From contig CALNVZ010002100.1 of the NCBI GenBank assembly GCA_940671915.1, positions 17,284,415 to 17,348,414 on the forward strand: a stretch of DNA of 64,000 bases, written 5' to 3'. The DNA is from Paracentrotus lividus (Eukaryota; Echinodermata; Echinoidea; Camarodonta; Echinidae). Of the stretch, positions 1 through 11,284 are shown piece after piece (within the stretch, counting starts at the first letter, position 1; every line of letters starts with the position of its first letter). A model generated the notes under the pieces. It was not told the DNA's origin. It searched no databases and saw only the letters and a program-made list of their open reading frames with translations. The position numbers and the translations under genes were made by a program.

Positions 1-47
1 TGGAGGAGGGTTTAAATTTGAACTATTTGGTAATTACCTTCTTTCAG

Positions 48-2077
48 ACTCGATATACATCGGCATTGGATGCCTAGCTGTAGTAGTCATCATCTGGGTG
101 TACATTGGATCATTCTTTGTTACAATAATGACTATGTTCAGCATTATTATGTCCATGGTTGTATCCTATTTTCTTTATTACACTATCTTTCGTTTGGTTT
201 TCTTTCCTTTCATTAATGTAATTACAGCCGTGCTGGTAATCGGTGTAGGGGCTGATGACTGCTTCGTATATGTTGACATCTGGAAGCTGACCAAGAGAGA
301 ATACGATAGGAGTCGAGATAACCTGGTGCCTGTGCTCCGTGAAACTCTGAAACACGCTGCTACAACCATGTTTGTGACAAGTGTCACGACATCAAGTGCG
401 CTGTTTGCGGGATGTGTCAGTAGTATCACTGCAGTACGATGCTTCTCCATCTTTGCTGGTAGTTCGATTCTAGTAAATTTCGTCCTTACGGTGACTTGGA
501 TTCCAGCAGCAGTTATGATTCACGAGAAATATTTCTTGTGCGACGAAGAAACGCCTGAAGGATCATGCAGATGCTGCGGATGTTGGTTTTCACTTGGGAG
601 GGTATACGACCAAATTGGGAAAGTTGGCACTAAGTTCTTCGAAGAATACCTACCGATCTTCATTGTTAAGCTACGGTTCCTGTGGATTATCCTTCTAAGT
701 GGTCTTGGTATCGGTGGATTTTGTGTAGTGTTTGTGGCGCCGAAGCTTCGTCTCCCATCACAGTCCGAGTTTCAGGTGTTTCGAACAAGTCACGTATTGG
801 AGCAGTACGACCAGGTCTACAAGGAGATGTTCAGCTTCGAGAGTGAGTCGAGAATCACCATGCCCGCGTACATAGTTTGGGGAATAAAACCTGTTGATAA
901 TGGGAATCATTGGGACCCACAGTCCGAGGGAAGTACAATCATGGATACGAATTTCGATATCGCATTACCTGAAGCTCAGAGATGGTTGTATGATTTCTGC
1001 ACTGATATAAGAAATGCAAGTTTTTATGATATGAACACAGTACGTGCTGCTGGAAGAGAGTTTTGTTTTATTGATTTATTTAGAAGTTTCATGGAAGGTG
1101 GATGTGCTATCCCTTCTTTCGGGGACGTTTCTCCTTGTTGCGGACAAACAGAATTTCCATATCCGTCCTCTCTTTTCAACCAGTGTGTGCCTGTATTCTA
1201 TCGGATAGCTTGTCAATCATATGGAACTTGTGAAAGCAATGTTCCAGGCCTTTGGTTTAATTTGGATAATGAAATCGTCGGTATGGTCCTTGCTTTCTCA
1301 ACAAATACCCAAGTTTCGCTTGATTATGCAAAGATGGGACGGTTTTGGTCCGAAGTAAATGGTTATATAGAAGATCGATTGGCTGGAGCACCTGCTGGCC
1401 TGCGTGGAGGATGGTTCATTAGTGAAGCTGGTTTGCAGATGTCGTTCTTTGATCTACAACAGGGTCTGGCGACAGGAACTCCTCTTTCAGTCGGTTTGTC
1501 ACTTGCTTTCGCTGCTTGTGTCCTCCTTATTACCATCAGAAACGTTCTGGTTACCTTTTACGCCATCTATTCTATCGCATGTGCCGTGTTCGTTGTAATA
1601 GCCTCCGTCGTTCTTCTGGGATGGGAACTGAATATATTTGAGTCGACTGTCCTCTCTTTAGCTGTAGGTCTCTCAGTGGATTTCACAATCCATTTAGGTG
1701 TTGCCTACCGTCAGGCAACCTCACCTGATAGGATATCGCGGTCCATGCATGCACTGCGGACTCTAGGCGCCGCCATTACACTCGCAGCAATTACCACCTT
1801 CGTCGCAGGCGCATGCATGTTGCCTGCCACCGTACTTAGCTATGTTCAGTTAGGAACATTTTTAATGATAGTCATGGCCATCAGCTGGGTATACGGAATG
1901 TTCCTCTTTATTTCACTTTGTAGGACCATAGGTCCTCAGGGAATGTTCGCACAAATCTCGAGATCTTGCTGCCGTCGTGCCGATTCAAACTTGCCTAATA
2001 ATAACCTTGAAATGAAACCAGAAGAGCATGTACATGAACAGCATGTTGACACAAGCGATGAAAGGAGACAACCTTGA
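48..2077 (+). CDS. Dispatched-like RND transporter (DISP-A), 3' terminal coding exon, gene partial
   Basis: This is the C-terminal 675 residues of a Dispatched-family protein, a 12-pass membrane protein that releases cholesterol-modified Hedgehog. The exon opens after a splice acceptor (pyrimidine run and AG at 46-47), entering in phase 1; the first ATG at 98 is internal. Visible parts: the sterol-sensing segment with GVGADDCFVYVDIW (D-D pair in TM4), a Cys-rich cytoplasmic CRCCGCW, a large Cys-containing extracellular loop, then the second RND half with GLSVDFTIHLGVAYR and LPATVLSYVQLGTF, and a tail after GPQG. The DD and GLSVD motifs and the GPQG ending match vertebrate DISP1 as I remember it, and separate it from Patched and NPC1. 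The final ~35 residues are hydrophilic and unlike DISP-B. Frame is fully open. Upstream exons lie outside the window. Family confident; ortholog versus lineage-specific paralog not resolved. Confidence 0.93.
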
Positions 2078-2330
2078 TTTTGAATTTATTCTTATTGCAT
2101 TTGGAATTATTGAATCCGAAGAGTGAATGCTAATTCAGTTCTCATTGTTATCCATATATTTATTGAGTAGTATTATGATTTAATAAATCCGAAGAGTGAT
2201 GATTGACTTCTCAACGATATGCATATATTTTATTGAATATTATATTATTTCATAAGTCCGAAGAGTGATAATAATTGAGTTCTTAATGACATGCATATAT
2301 TCGCGAACGCTGACATAGATTTACCAACAA
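2078..2330 (+). repeat. DISP-A 3' region with three ~70-bp tandem repeats and poly(A) signal
   Basis: Three direct repeats begin at about 2113, 2186 and 2254, each opening with (A/G)TCCGAAGAGTGA and continuing with a TTCT(C/T)A...ATATATT block. Spacing is 73 and 68 bp. An AATAAA at 2182-2187 lies in the first/second repeat junction, about 105 bp after the stop, and is the best poly(A) signal for DISP-A. The repeats are therefore probably at or just beyond the 3' UTR end. Confidence 0.7.
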
Positions 2331-2585
2331 AAAAACAAAAACAACAACAACAAAAAACCCGACAATAGGTCCATTTTCGTCCACATTATCAGCAATTCGT
2401 TGAGTGCCATTATTTATTTATTTCTAAGAAATTATGTTTAGTTTTGTTTATATATTAAGTATGATGTTATGTTATGATTCCTTTCGATTATTAAATATGA
2501 AATAAGGCTCGTTAATTTGAAATAGAATAGGATTATAGGATTGGGTTCATTTAATTTTCGCATTAACGAACCCTTGGCCTAAATC

Positions 2586-2832
2586 AGTAGCGGACGCAGA
2601 CCGGAGTCACACAATGAACGTACCGGGGCCATGCGTAAACATAATAGAGCCGCTTTTTGTCCCCAGACAATTGGGCCCCCGAAATGCATTCAATTCGATT
2701 TTCTTGGATCCGCGCCTGTAAATGATTTTGGGAATAACAAACCTCTTGAAAATACTGAGCTTTTACAGTCCTATTATGTTTACGCATGAACCCGATACAT
2801 TTATTGTATGAAATCCGGCTGCGTCCGCTATT
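2586..2832. mobile_element. ~247-bp inverted-repeat element (MITE)
   Basis: AGTAGCGGACGCAGACCGGA at the left end is mirrored by TCCGGCTGCGTCCGCTATT at the right. The match continues inward: GGGCCATGCGTAAACATAATAG on the left corresponds to CTATTATGTTTACGCATG on the right. No coding content. The two short reading frames across it are by-products of the hairpin. Family not assigned. Confidence 0.75.
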
Positions 2833-4911
2833 GGCATTCGATTTGACCGATATGAGCTGTTATACCTGAAGGTATGAGTTTGAGAGGTAAAGAATGGAAG
2901 CTTATGAATAATAATTAAGATTATATTGGGGGTTTCTTCACGCGTGACGCACACTGACCCTATCACTGTTGACGCCATCGTATTGGTCAGCTGAGTCGAG
3001 TCGTTTCATTTTTTCGATTCTGTCTGCCGACCTTTAAGAGGTCAACAGCGTTACTCGTGAAGAGGCCACCATTATTATAAAATCATTTGCCAAACTTAGC
3101 TTTTATTCTTTACCTCTCAATCACGTTGAGGCGTCATGTGGACACAATTCGAAAACTCCCCAATTGATATTCACATGCTATCACCATGATCACCAACATC
3201 TTTTTTTATTTTTGTTACCGCCATCATTTGACATTATTACAGGCTACATCTGTATACATGACTCTCCTTCACGTAATCGTCTCCTCATCTCTTACCCCAT
3301 CTTTATCTCCCTGGTTCACAATATATTTCATCTTTTTTCCCCTCAAATGGAGTACCACGTGCATATTATCTTCTCTGTACTATTAAGTGCCTTGAATAAG
3401 ACCACATTAGTTGCACTTCAATCATAGTGCGGAAGTACGCCGTCTCCTCGCAATGCATGTATACTTGATGGGAACGGACTGGTACAGACTGTATAAATAT
3501 CAAAGCTTTCACATGATATGATTACTGTCTGCGCAGAATATTATTGTATTAAGGAACATATGAAACATGTGGAGCATGCATTATGTTAATGTGCTGAAAG
3601 CAATTATCATTTAACGGTGTGTGTTTTATGCTAGATATATCATTCTAATATGGTGATTTCCAGATTACATAATATCATCGTCTACTAATTATCAGAAGGA
3701 AGTTATGATATCACATGTAAATTATAACACATAATTGGTTGTCAACTAAGACTACGAGGCACAAAGCATTCAATGTGCAATATAAAGGTAGTTAAACAAT
3801 GTTCATCCCTGCGTTTATCATTTCCCCTCGCATATACTCAGATATCTCTACTTCATATCATTTATCAAGGAAGTTGCGACGTATATAGATCTCTATTTGT
3901 ATTAACTTCTAATTTATTTATCGACAACAAAGCCTCGTGAAATTGTGCTTTATTGGGACTTAAATTAAACAGAGTGAGAAAAAAAAAAAGAAGGAAAGAA
4001 ACTAATCAGTTAGAAAATTGTCATTAAAAAGAAAACCAGAAAATAGTAACTTACAGAGTGACCTAAATAGGGCTCTTAATACTTTTAAAAAGTGATTCTT
4101 TTTGACATTGACTACTTGATAGATCAATCTCATTTTTACACATTATTTAGTCGACAGGAATAACAACACTCTTGCCGCGTTATTTTGCTCAAAACCTTTT
4201 TGTCAAAAAGTTATGCCACTTTGATCAGGATCAAGATTTCACCCCCACTTTGGCTCAATTCGAATTTTACATGTTCGCAAGCAATGCGCCATATTCATCA
4301 AAGCGTAAACAAATACCACGCAAAAATTATACCGCAGCTGCGAAAGAAGTTACTTTTTCAAAACATGTATGATAATTTGGGGTACATAAATTATTTTCCT
4401 TTTTAATGACCATTTTGTAAGCGTTTTTTTTTTTTTACTCACAGCGGTAGAGGCGACTGCTATAAATAAGGATGCTTGTGTAAATAAAATGTAATTTATT
4501 ACGATGATAAGTTGTTGATTCAATACACACAATAAGAAGAGAAATGCAGAGGTGTAGGCCTACAGTAGATAATTGGCGATAATGTAAAGCCTTATAGAAA
4601 AAAAAAAGATTATCAAAATTGTACTTATGTGTAATTTTATCTTTGAGTTGTTATGCATGCAATGCACATATTTTATCGCATATTGTGATGATATGCGTAG
4701 TAATATCACCTTGATAAATGTATTATTATTGAACTGTATAGTGTGTTTAATTTTATTTTCTGTAATCAGCTTTTACTCATAAGTTTTGTCCCGAAAATAT
4801 TTAATACAAAACTGATGTTTAAAAAAGGAAGAAATTAAGCGTTTTCTATTTCACAAGGCGCTATGTACAAATACTATTATATATTTTTTATACAAGATTA
4901 TGATAAGGCCT
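2833..4911. other. Intergenic, no gene seen; contains one copy of a dispersed repeat
   Basis: AT-rich sequence with no coding signature or RNA gene that I recognise. The only structured part I can name is 3788-3867, which is homologous to 17421-17477 plus 18478-18498, where a 1-kb element interrupts the second copy. Short A or T runs occur at 3979-3991 and 4424-4436. Confidence 0.6.
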
Positions 4912-5754
4912 GGGCCGGTATTCTGAAAATTGTCTTATCTTTTATCTTACTTTTTCTTATCTCAAAAGATAATAGACGCCTATATTATGGCTTAAGACGT
5001 ATTCCGAAAATTATCTATCTCTCTAAGGACCACCTTATATTATCTCTGTCACGCCCCGTTCACGCCCAATTTTTTACCATCAACGAATCATTAAAGGTTT
5101 TAAATACTTAGGTAACCAATCGTATGCCCCTTCTTTAAAAATATTAAGATGCGCTTCGCGCACCATTAACATTAGGGCGTAGTTTAATCTTGCGCGATTT
5201 GTGCGCTTTCGTCTGCAAGCTAAATTTCTTTATGACGTAAAATTTATTCTATTGTGACGTTTCTTTCTGGGTTTCTCACAAAAAAAGCCCATAAAATGAA
5301 AATGTGTATCATTTCAGATGAGGTCGTAAATGGCAACAAATAAGCAAAATCTACTCTAATTTCTTCGGGATGTTTCTTATGTAGGCCTGTTGACCCTGCA
5401 TACTCATTATCTTACCCTTACTAAAAGATTAATTAGGGCAAATTGCGAGTTATCATTGAGATACAATAGCCCCCTACCTCTTGTAAATTTCTTTGTTGTG
5501 CCAAGGTAGTTAAGATAAAAAATAGATAAGATAATTTTCAGAATACCTATTATCTAAAGATTTTATCTTGCGCACAGAAATATTTGTGCGCCGGTGTCTA
5601 ACTTTACGCAAAACAGCTCTGAATCATGCGCGCTCAGCGGAACTTAACAAGAAAAGATAAGAGAAAAGATAAGATAATTTTCGGAATACCAATTTGTCTT
5701 AACTCTGAAGATACAAGAATATTTGTCTTAAGATATGTTTGGGAATACGGCCCC
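4912..5754. mobile_element. ~0.84-kb inverted-repeat DNA element
   Basis: The left end GGGCCGGTATTCTGAAAAT is matched by GGGAATACGGCCC at the right, and internal copies of 'GGTATTC(T/C)GAAAAT' in both orientations (near 4917, 5535 and 5680) give nested inverted repeats. The interior is rich in GATAAGATAA-type repeats. No transposase frame remains. A non-autonomous DNA transposon is the likely identity; superfamily unknown. Confidence 0.7.
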
Positions 5755-6290
5755 TGTTTATGAATTATAATTTATCTCTATCTTTTTAATTAATATTGAC
5801 GTACAGTTGTGGTTTATATGTGTATAAACATCGAATTTACTTAATAAATTTCACTTTGTTTACACAATAAAATATATGTAGCAAAACTGATATCGGTTGT
5901 TATTTTATTTTGCATTTTAAACACTCGGGCTGTATATTGAAAATTGAAATTGATATTCTTACATTACATTAACACATGCAGTTTTATAATCATAATTTTA
6001 GGAAAGTAATACGATGAAGCTAACAGGGGCCCCGGAGTGTGTTTGAAAGGAGCGAGGGCTCAAAATTCTCAAAAACAAATAGATGGTGATTTTGCAATTT
6101 TTAGGCCAACAGGTCTTTCTGAAATATGTATATGTGAGGGAGGGGGCTGAAGCCCCCGCCTCCACGACCTCTGGGTTATTACCTACTACAATACACAAAA
6201 TACCGCCATGAGCGTATAGCGCCATGAGGGTCCTCGGACGGTGTGTGCGCTCTATCCTTCTACATTCATTCATGGTAAAATCTAATACGT
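5755..6290. other. Intergenic, no gene seen
   Basis: AT-rich to 6000, then a slightly GC-richer stretch (6020-6240) containing GGGGGCTGAAGCCCCC, a short hairpin at about 6136-6151. I see no coding or RNA gene. Confidence 0.5.
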
Positions 6291-6311
6291 GGGTGTGTGT
6301 GTCTGTGTACT

Positions 6312-6353
<42 letters not shown>

Positions 6354-6425
6354 GGTGTGGGGTGTGTGTGTGCGTGTTTGTGTGTGCCGGAGGGTGTGAG
6401 AGTGAGTCTGTGTGTGTGTTTGGGG
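6291..6425. repeat. (GT)n-(GA)n microsatellite
   Basis: Interrupted GT run, then (GA)n at about 6335-6352, then further GT-rich sequence. The reading frame through it is repeat-driven and not a gene. Confidence 0.9.
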
Positions 6426-6606
6426 GTTGGTTTAATGGCGATCAGTCAAATTTGACTATTATCACCAAGACGTTTAGTAGTTTCCTTCTTTATATCGTAA
6501 AAAGAACGTCTCTCTCTTTTTTGTTTACCTCTTTTTATTCATCCCCTTTTATTTCATAATTTTTCTTTATTTTTCAGTAATTGTGGGGTGTGCAGTTGTA
6601 TGAGCG

Positions 6607-6610
<4 letters not shown>

Positions 6611-6652
<42 letters not shown>
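6611..6652. repeat. (AC)n microsatellite
   Basis: About 20 uninterrupted AC units followed by a CT-rich tract to about 6725. Confidence 0.95.
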
Positions 6653-6653
<1 letters not shown>

Positions 6654-6725
6654 ACATACCTGTCCCTGCCACTCTCCCTCTCTCTGTATCTACCCCTCTT
6701 ACTTCCCTCTCTCTATCTTTCTTTC

Positions 6726-7198
6726 ACATCCATTTTCCCACCCGCTCCAATTACAATTGATTTAAAAATAAAACATAAAACTATGACCTCCTCGATTACC
6801 GTGTTTTTAATAACTGTGAACATAATTAAATATTATGATATGTATACACAAAGTTTGCCATGAAGATGACATTATGATAATTGTGTCGCTGCTTCCCTAA
6901 AACTGAAATCTACAAAAAGGCCCAGTTGAAATACTTAATAATTAAACATATTCTTGTAGGGGAAATGGAATAATGATAAAATTACGTTTTGTAGAAAGTA
7001 CATGCAGCTAAAATCAACATTTTCGGATACGTTTAACAGGTAAAACTTTTCCCTCCCATTATATCTAACCATACATTTTTCATTATGTTAAGCCGATACC
7101 GATTTTTACATAGTAATATGCATAATTTTAACTTCTCACTAATTTAAAATTTGATTCCTTAAGCATGTTGAGCTTTTGTCATGTTCAGATGTTGTTTG
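6726..7198. other. Intergenic, no gene seen
   Basis: AT-rich sequence between the AC/CT repeat and the mariner remnant; nothing recognisable. Confidence 0.5.
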
Positions 7199-7200
7199 TA

Positions 7201-7794
7201 CAGTGCTCATCGAAATAAACGCTACAAGATTTTATTTCAAAGTTGTGAAGATTGTGTTAGTTTACACAAAATTGAGTAGTAACACGTTAAAGCCACATAT
7301 CTCCTCTCAGCCTATGCCTCCACCTGACATTACAACTTTCCGACAAAGAATCATTGATGAGTTTGATGCTCTACGCCACCAGGCTCTAATGATCTGCAGG
7401 GCTGTGCGTGAGATTGAGAAACAAGCTAATCTCTGTGTGGAAAGGAATGGGAGCCATGTTGAGGGGCATGGGATGTAATGTTTAGAGAGAGACATGCTAA
7501 ATAAGACAATGGTAAGTTGTGATTATCAATTCCATTATTCCGTTTTGTTGAGTTACTTTCTAGAAAGATGCCAGGATTCTTGCCGTGTCTAAAACTTGGC
7601 CCAAAGTTCACTTTGTCCCATTGTCCAAGAAGAATGATAACTCAGCCATCACTGACCTTGTATGAATAAATAAGATATCATTGGAAAGAGGAGATATGTG
7701 GCTTTAACGTGTTACTACTCACTTTGGTGTAAAACTAACACAATCTTCACAACTTTGAAATTAAAACTTGTTGCGTTTATTTTGATGTGCACTG
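7201..7794 (+). mobile_element. Tc1/mariner remnant with ~110-bp terminal inverted repeats
   Basis: Element ends are CAGTGC and GCACTG with TA on both sides (7199-7200 and 7795-7796), the Tc1/mariner target duplication. The inverted repeats extend about 110 bp: the arm through GTAACACGTTAAAGCCACAT near 7280-7300 is mirrored near 7697-7720. Between the arms, 7317-7478 (+) reads PPPDITTFRQRIIDEF... and ends NGSHVEGHGM then stop. This resembles the extreme C-terminus of an IS630/Tc1-mariner transposase (~54 residues). The catalytic DDE/D region is absent, so this is an internally deleted, non-autonomous copy. Family confidence is good from ends plus TA; the protein match is from memory of the family. 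Confidence 0.75.
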
Positions 7795-7796
7795 TA

Positions 7797-8782
7797 TAAA
7801 AAAATTATATCCATAAAGTTATCACGCAATATTTTGAAATTTTGTGTTAAAAACTGTAATAAAAATTCTATTCTGAACTGTATAATTTCAAGCAAATGAA
7901 TACAGTTTCAAATTCCCGGATTCATATGTGTTTCCTTTTGCTATAAATAGTGATAGGTTTATGAATACGTGAAGAAGAAAAAAGAGATAAAGGGATCATA
8001 TAGGTATAACAACATGTAATAGGTTTCTATAATTCCAAGTCAGAGGGAATAACATGTAATTTTTTGCAATCCAAAAGGTCTCCTGCGTCCTCAGTCAGTA
8101 TCATCGGAAATCCGTTGGCGGGAACTCAGCAAGCCGTTAGGCGGTGTCGTGCCTTCTCTCAGTACCCATGTGGTCTCCAAAATACCATGGCACTACCCTG
8201 TGGGACCAGTCAGCATTTTGATCCTCTGTGATGAATGAGTCTTTGTTTTCATCGGGCTGATCTGTACATGCAAACATAATGATATTAACTATCATAAATG
8301 CGCCAATTTAGGCCTATAGAAATTTCTTGGGCACAATTTATTATTCGCCTGGCGAAATTAAAACAAGAAACAGAAAAACATTTTGCTGAAAGAAGATTGC
8401 AACGTAGATTTAAAAAGGACGTCATGAACTGATAAACTGCATGTTATCTGACATCCTTTTTATAAAACCTAATGATTTAAATGAATATTTAAAAAAAAAT
8501 ACTTCCCATCCTTTACCTAGATAATAATTATGATTTTTTTTTTAATTATCAAAATATATGTTGATAATTAAATGAAATCACGCGCGTATGTCCAATACAC
8601 GTCACTGACTATCTTAATCATAAATATGCAGCCCTTTTATTGCAGACGCCATCGCAAATGCATTTTTTGTGCTTTAAATTTTATGAATAGGCTCCCTATA
8701 TGTCTTAATACATTTAAATAATTGTCATCCGAAAAATGGAGGTCTTACAACGTCTTACAAACTCAATTTATTGTTAGACTTA
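7797..8782. other. Intergenic, no gene seen
   Basis: AT-rich sequence without recognised genes. A slightly GC-richer patch at about 8080-8260 has short open frames only. Confidence 0.5.
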
Positions 8783-9731
8783 CACTGAAAACCTAAACGG
8801 GTATACCGACTAGCTTTAAAGCTAGTCGTAGTGATGCCCAGACTGACTAGCTTTAAAACTAGTCAGTCACGACGGACTAGCTTTTCTTCAACACAAGTCG
8901 GCTATTACGGACTAGCTTTAAAGCTCGTCCGTCTCTACGGACTAGCTTCAAAGCTAGTCCGTCAAGTTAGTCGGTCACAACGGATTAGTTTTAATGCTAG
9001 TCGGTCACAACGGACTAGTTTTAAAGGTAGTCCGTTGTGACCGACTACTTTGACGGACTAGCATTAAAGCTAGTCGTAGTGATGCCCAGACTGACGAGCT
9101 TTTGAGCAGGACTAGCTTTACAGCTAGTCCGTCAAGGTGTAAAAACTAGTCAGTCACGATCGATGGTTTTGCTTCTGTCTTGACCGACTAGCATGACAGA
9201 TAAGCTTAAAATGGCTTCACAGGCTTGTCAGAGACGTCAAATCTGACATTTTAGAAGACAGTTCATCCAGATACAATTAATTTAAAAGAAAAGTGACACA
9301 TAAATTTATAATTAGATTTAGAATTCAATTTTCATAATTTAATGAGATTGTTATTATCATTGTAAAGCACACACATTTATTCATTAATTTGGCAAGACAA
9401 AATTTGTTTCGCCTGTTATACAACATTAATTTATGTGCAAATAATTGGCTAACGATGTTCATGAAATTAACCATAACTTAATTAGGAATTAAAAACGAGT
9501 ACTCACATGAAGGAGACCGTCACCATGATCAAAATCTACTATTCTACACGGCGGGACTGTAACACGGTGTATATCCAATCTGCATCTTTTCAGTTAACAC
9601 GTAAAATCGAATTCGCAATCAGATAATGCACATAATATAGATCATGTCCTTTTCGCAATGCGCATGTTATTCAGTTGATGGACTCTGATGAATGCCCGGC
9701 TTAGCAACAACTGTGTCTGTGAATGAAAGAT

Positions 9732-9800
9732 GGCTACGAATGCCCGGCTTAGCAACATCAGTGAATGAAAGTGGATCATTCACTGTTGTTGCTAAGCCGG
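9732..9800. repeat. Hairpin inside copy 1
   Basis: GAATGCCCGGCTTAGCAACA is followed ~50 bp later by its reverse complement TGTTGCTAAGCCGGGCATTC. A third partial copy of the same motif sits at about 9692-9711. Related single copies occur in copies 2 and 3 (near 12060 and 15565). Confidence 0.85.
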
Positions 9801-9807
9801 GCATTCA

Positions 9808-9966
9808 TCAGCAATCTATAAGAATAGACGAGATTCTTGGGTTCGAGGTATTATCATAGCCTGTAATTAAATAATGAACGACAATCGTCAGCAATCTATA
9901 AGAATAGACGAGATTCTTGGGTTCGAGGTATTCAGTTATAGCCTGTAATTAAATAATGAACGACAA
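9808..9966. repeat. Two-copy ~79-bp tandem duplication inside copy 1
   Basis: The block beginning CAGCAATCTATAAGAATAG is repeated directly at about 9809 and 9890 with a 2-3 base difference in length. The related single-copy sequence is in copy 3 near 15535. Confidence 0.85.
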
Positions 9967-10679
9967 TATTAAGAATCTATAGACCTACTCGTGCCTACAG
10001 ATTACTTGTTGTTATGTAAAAATAAACTTTCAGATTGTCAAGCCAAAACAACCTTTATTTAAAAATAATACACATTGATCCTGTTCGGGAACAGAATAAA
10101 TAGAGTAGGTTCGTGTATTTACACGCACCTAATTTACAATACAGATATATAATGAAATTGCTCTAAATAATAGGCTACACAAAAGAAAAAAAACACAACC
10201 AATAATTGTTGGCGGTACTCACAGTACTAGTAAATATCAAAGAAGGATTTTGAGAAATTTTATATCAAATTTATTGTCAAACTTGCGTTATAAATACTTT
10301 GGCAGTTTGGCTTGATAGGTACAACGTTTGCATTATTATATATCACTACTTCAATAACCTTGGAATAATTTTCATGAATATTTGAAAAAGACATTGCAAA
10401 TGTGTATGTATATCAAAAGTCCGTCAACTTAATGGGTAAACCTCGTCCGTCTATCTACTTTTAGTGAGCTCGTTCGTCAACTCGACAGACGAGTATCAAG
10501 CTTGACGGACGAGCTTTAAAGCTAGTCCGTCAGGATGAGAGATTTAGATTCAGTTATAAGCTAGTCCGTCGAGACGGACTAACATGACGGACTAGCTTTA
10601 AAACTAGTCCGTCTTGACCGACAAGCTTTAAAGCTAGTCAGTCAATATTATTGACGGACGAGGTTAGGTTTTCAGTGTA

Positions 10680-11284
10680 GGAACTTTTTTTTTCAAGGTG
10701 TGGGGCCGACTATGGAAAGCGTGCGCCTTTTTATAGGAGTGACCGTTGTGAGCGCAAAGTGCGGGCAGAAATTTCGACTTATATTTCATATTGCACCGGA
10801 GGCAGTATGATTTAGGTACAACATTTTGCTCTCTCATTCATGAAAAAAATTCTTCAGGAAGTGATGAAATCCTTCTTTTATTAAAAAGTAAATAATTAGA
10901 GCGCGAAGCACGCCAGAAGAAGAAGAAGAAGGAAATAAATCCCCGTTAAATGTCCGGGAAGGTAGGTACTTACAAATTAACGCAAATTTGTATAGCAACT
11001 TTAATAAGTAAATGCATTTTTTCAATATCCCTTTTCATAGAAACCTGCCGTACAAAATCTAATAAACAAAATAGTTTTTCCTGAAGTTTCAGAAGTGGAT
11101 GTGATCCGTTTTGGAAATGAATATTACCATAAATATAATCTTCCCCAGCAAAGTCTTCACCACAACAGGCTGTTCCCTTCATGACTACCACCAACATGAT
11201 CACAAGGAAAAGGGGCATCATTTTATCGCTCTTCATGGCTGACGTGGAAAAAAAAAACCCACTAGTACAGTAAAGTGCAGTGTG
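10680..11284. other. Spacer between element copies 1 and 2, no gene seen
   Basis: Approximately 600 bp of unique sequence. On the minus strand 10970-11240 there is an open stretch containing a hydrophobic MMPLFLVIMLVVVMKG-type segment just before CCGEDFAGEDY, preceded in frame by element sequence. I cannot assign it; it might be a signal-peptide exon of an unknown minus-strand gene or chance. Confidence 0.3.

Larger units (their letters stand above)
8783..10677 (-). mobile_element. Palindrome-array element, copy 1 (inverted relative to copies 2 and 3)
   Basis: Ends are CACTGAAAACCTAA and TTAGGTTTTCAGTG, flanked by TA on both sides (8781-8782 and 10678-10679). The outer ~380 bp on the left and ~190 bp on the right are packed with variants of the perfect 20-bp palindrome GACTAGCTTTAAAGCTAGTC (exact copy 8808-8827), separated by spacers such as CGGTCAAGACGG. 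The core (about 9200-10430) is AT-rich and non-coding. Left end sequence is the reverse complement of the right ends of copies 2 and 3, so this copy lies in the opposite orientation. Non-autonomous DNA transposon with subterminal repeats; TA duplication suggests mobilisation by a mariner-like enzyme, but that is inference. Confidence 0.85.

Noticed and set aside
7176..7478. 100-codon frame as a host gene
   Set aside because: It begins outside the element, reads through the inverted repeat and ends in a transposase-like tail; it belongs to the mariner remnant.
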